Origin: Mycolicibacterium bacteremicum
GTDB taxonomy: Bacteria; Actinomycetota; Actinomycetes; Mycobacteriales; Mycobacteriaceae
Direction: 5' to 3'
NCBI RefSeq assembly: GCF_943913955.1
Contig: NZ_CALUAE010000026.1
Span: forward strand, 10,789 to 74,788
Length of the DNA: 64,000 nucleotides
Under the pieces are notes generated by a model. The model saw only the letters and a program-made list of their open reading frames with translations, searched no databases and was not told where the DNA came from. The position numbers and the translations under genes are program-made. This document shows, in pieces, positions 63,688 to 64,000 of this stretch (the first letter of the stretch is position 1; each line of letters begins with the position of its first letter).

Positions 63688-64000
63688 CTTTTTTCATGGT
63701 CGCAGAGTGGGTTTCGGGCTCCGTCCCCGACGCGATGGCAGCGTGCATCAACACAACAGCGCCGGCGCGACTGCGAGGCTCACGTTCACCACTGATCCCA
63801 GTGAAGTGCTACCGGACGAAGTGAAAATAGTGGTTGCGCCGCTGGCTTTCTGGGCGTAGAATCGAACACAAGTTCGAATGCAACATCGCTCCCAATCTTT
63901 ACCCGGTGAGCGCCAGACCGTGGCCCCGGTCGCGGCAAGGTTGCGCTGGTCTTGCGGGACCAGGCATGTGTTGCCTCATCGTGCCCTCGGGCACCGAGTG
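63688..64000. other. Right-edge intergenic region without a supported gene
   Basis: This 313-bp stretch holds no ORF that I can support. It contains the SOS box at 63862-63877 and presumably the promoter of a gene beyond the window. The T run just after the kinase stop (63691-63696) has no clear stem. Confidence 0.6.
63862..63877 (+). promoter_or_regulatory. Mycobacterial LexA (SOS) box
   Basis: TCGAACACAAGTTCGA matches the mycobacterial SOS box TCGAAC-N4-GTTCGA exactly. A TAGAAT -10-like box at 63857-63862 abuts it, so LexA would cover the promoter of a rightward gene starting near or beyond the window end. Such boxes precede DNA damage genes and 13E12-type HNH nuclease genes in mycobacteria; which one lies here is not visible. 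Confidence 0.8.

Noticed and set aside
63665..63859. A 64-codon frame after the histidine kinase
   Set aside because: It begins inside the kinase, has no ribosome site or motif, and overlaps the likely promoter with the SOS box.

Overview
The window looks like a chromosomal segment of a fast-growing, high-GC mycobacterium (Mycolicibacterium/Mycobacterium). The evidence is a complete mce1-type lipid-import operon, MmpL11, Zmp1, RicR, SigG, DesA3, many lipoproteins with mycobacterial-style signal peptides, GTG/TTG starts and probable leaderless genes. Gene order from about 10.5 kb to 61.6 kb follows, with insertions, the M. tuberculosis order remembered as Rv0162c-Rv0203. All comparisons with M. 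tuberculosis proteins are from memory, not from a search. No rRNA, tRNA, IS element, prophage or CRISPR array was seen.

Layout. (1) 0-10.5 kb: an ABC importer substrate-binding protein plus ATPase (no permease in view), a 36-residue small ORF facing a TetR-SDR pair, the ferredoxin reductase plus DesA3 desaturase pair, an acyl-CoA dehydrogenase, an orphan TctC-type lipoprotein and a phospholipase-D-like enzyme. (2) 10.5-14.3 kb: zinc alcohol dehydrogenase (AdhE1-like), hot-dog thioesterase carrying an in-frame 24-bp tandem repeat, a metallo-beta-lactamase-fold hydrolase, an SRPBCC protein (TB18.5-like) and the GntR regulator Mce1R. (3) 14.4-29.0 kb: fadD5, yrbE1AB, mce1ABCDEF and four Mce-associated membrane proteins, tightly overlapped and presumably one transcription unit with an extra promoter/operator between fadD5 and yrbE1A. 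(4) 29-43.5 kb: a more variable block with DUF1275, SDRs, two large paralogous secreted PE-PPE-like proteins whose expected serine nucleophile appears to be glycine, a phosphodiester glycosidase, a sorbosone-dehydrogenase-like lipoprotein, pirin, MarR, small membrane/secreted proteins and an NDMA-type alcohol dehydrogenase behind a KstR-like site. (5) 43.5-54.2 kb: SigG, monoacylglycerol lipase, lipoprotein hydrolase, DUF2786, metalloprotease-like protein, O-methyltransferase, IlvD, a DUF305-RicR copper operon behind an exact TACCC-N5-GGGTA box, MFS exporter and L,D-transpeptidase. (6) 54.3-64 kb: Zmp1, two Mce-associated-like membrane proteins, MmpL11 with a small partner, an Rv0203-like haem-binding secreted protein, a PrrAB-like two-component pair and, at the right edge, a perfect mycobacterial SOS box.

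Functionally the window is dominated by envelope lipid traffic: import of fatty/mycolic acids by Mce1 and their activation by FadD5, desaturation by DesA3, lipolysis by the Rv0183-type lipase, and export plus haem handling by MmpL11. Points that most repay a second look are the serine-less PE-PPE-like paralogues, the apparent ATC start of yrbE1B, the short coupling ORFs in the mce1 operon, position-matched rare-codon clusters in the mce genes, and the uncharacterised 36-residue ORF near 2 kb.
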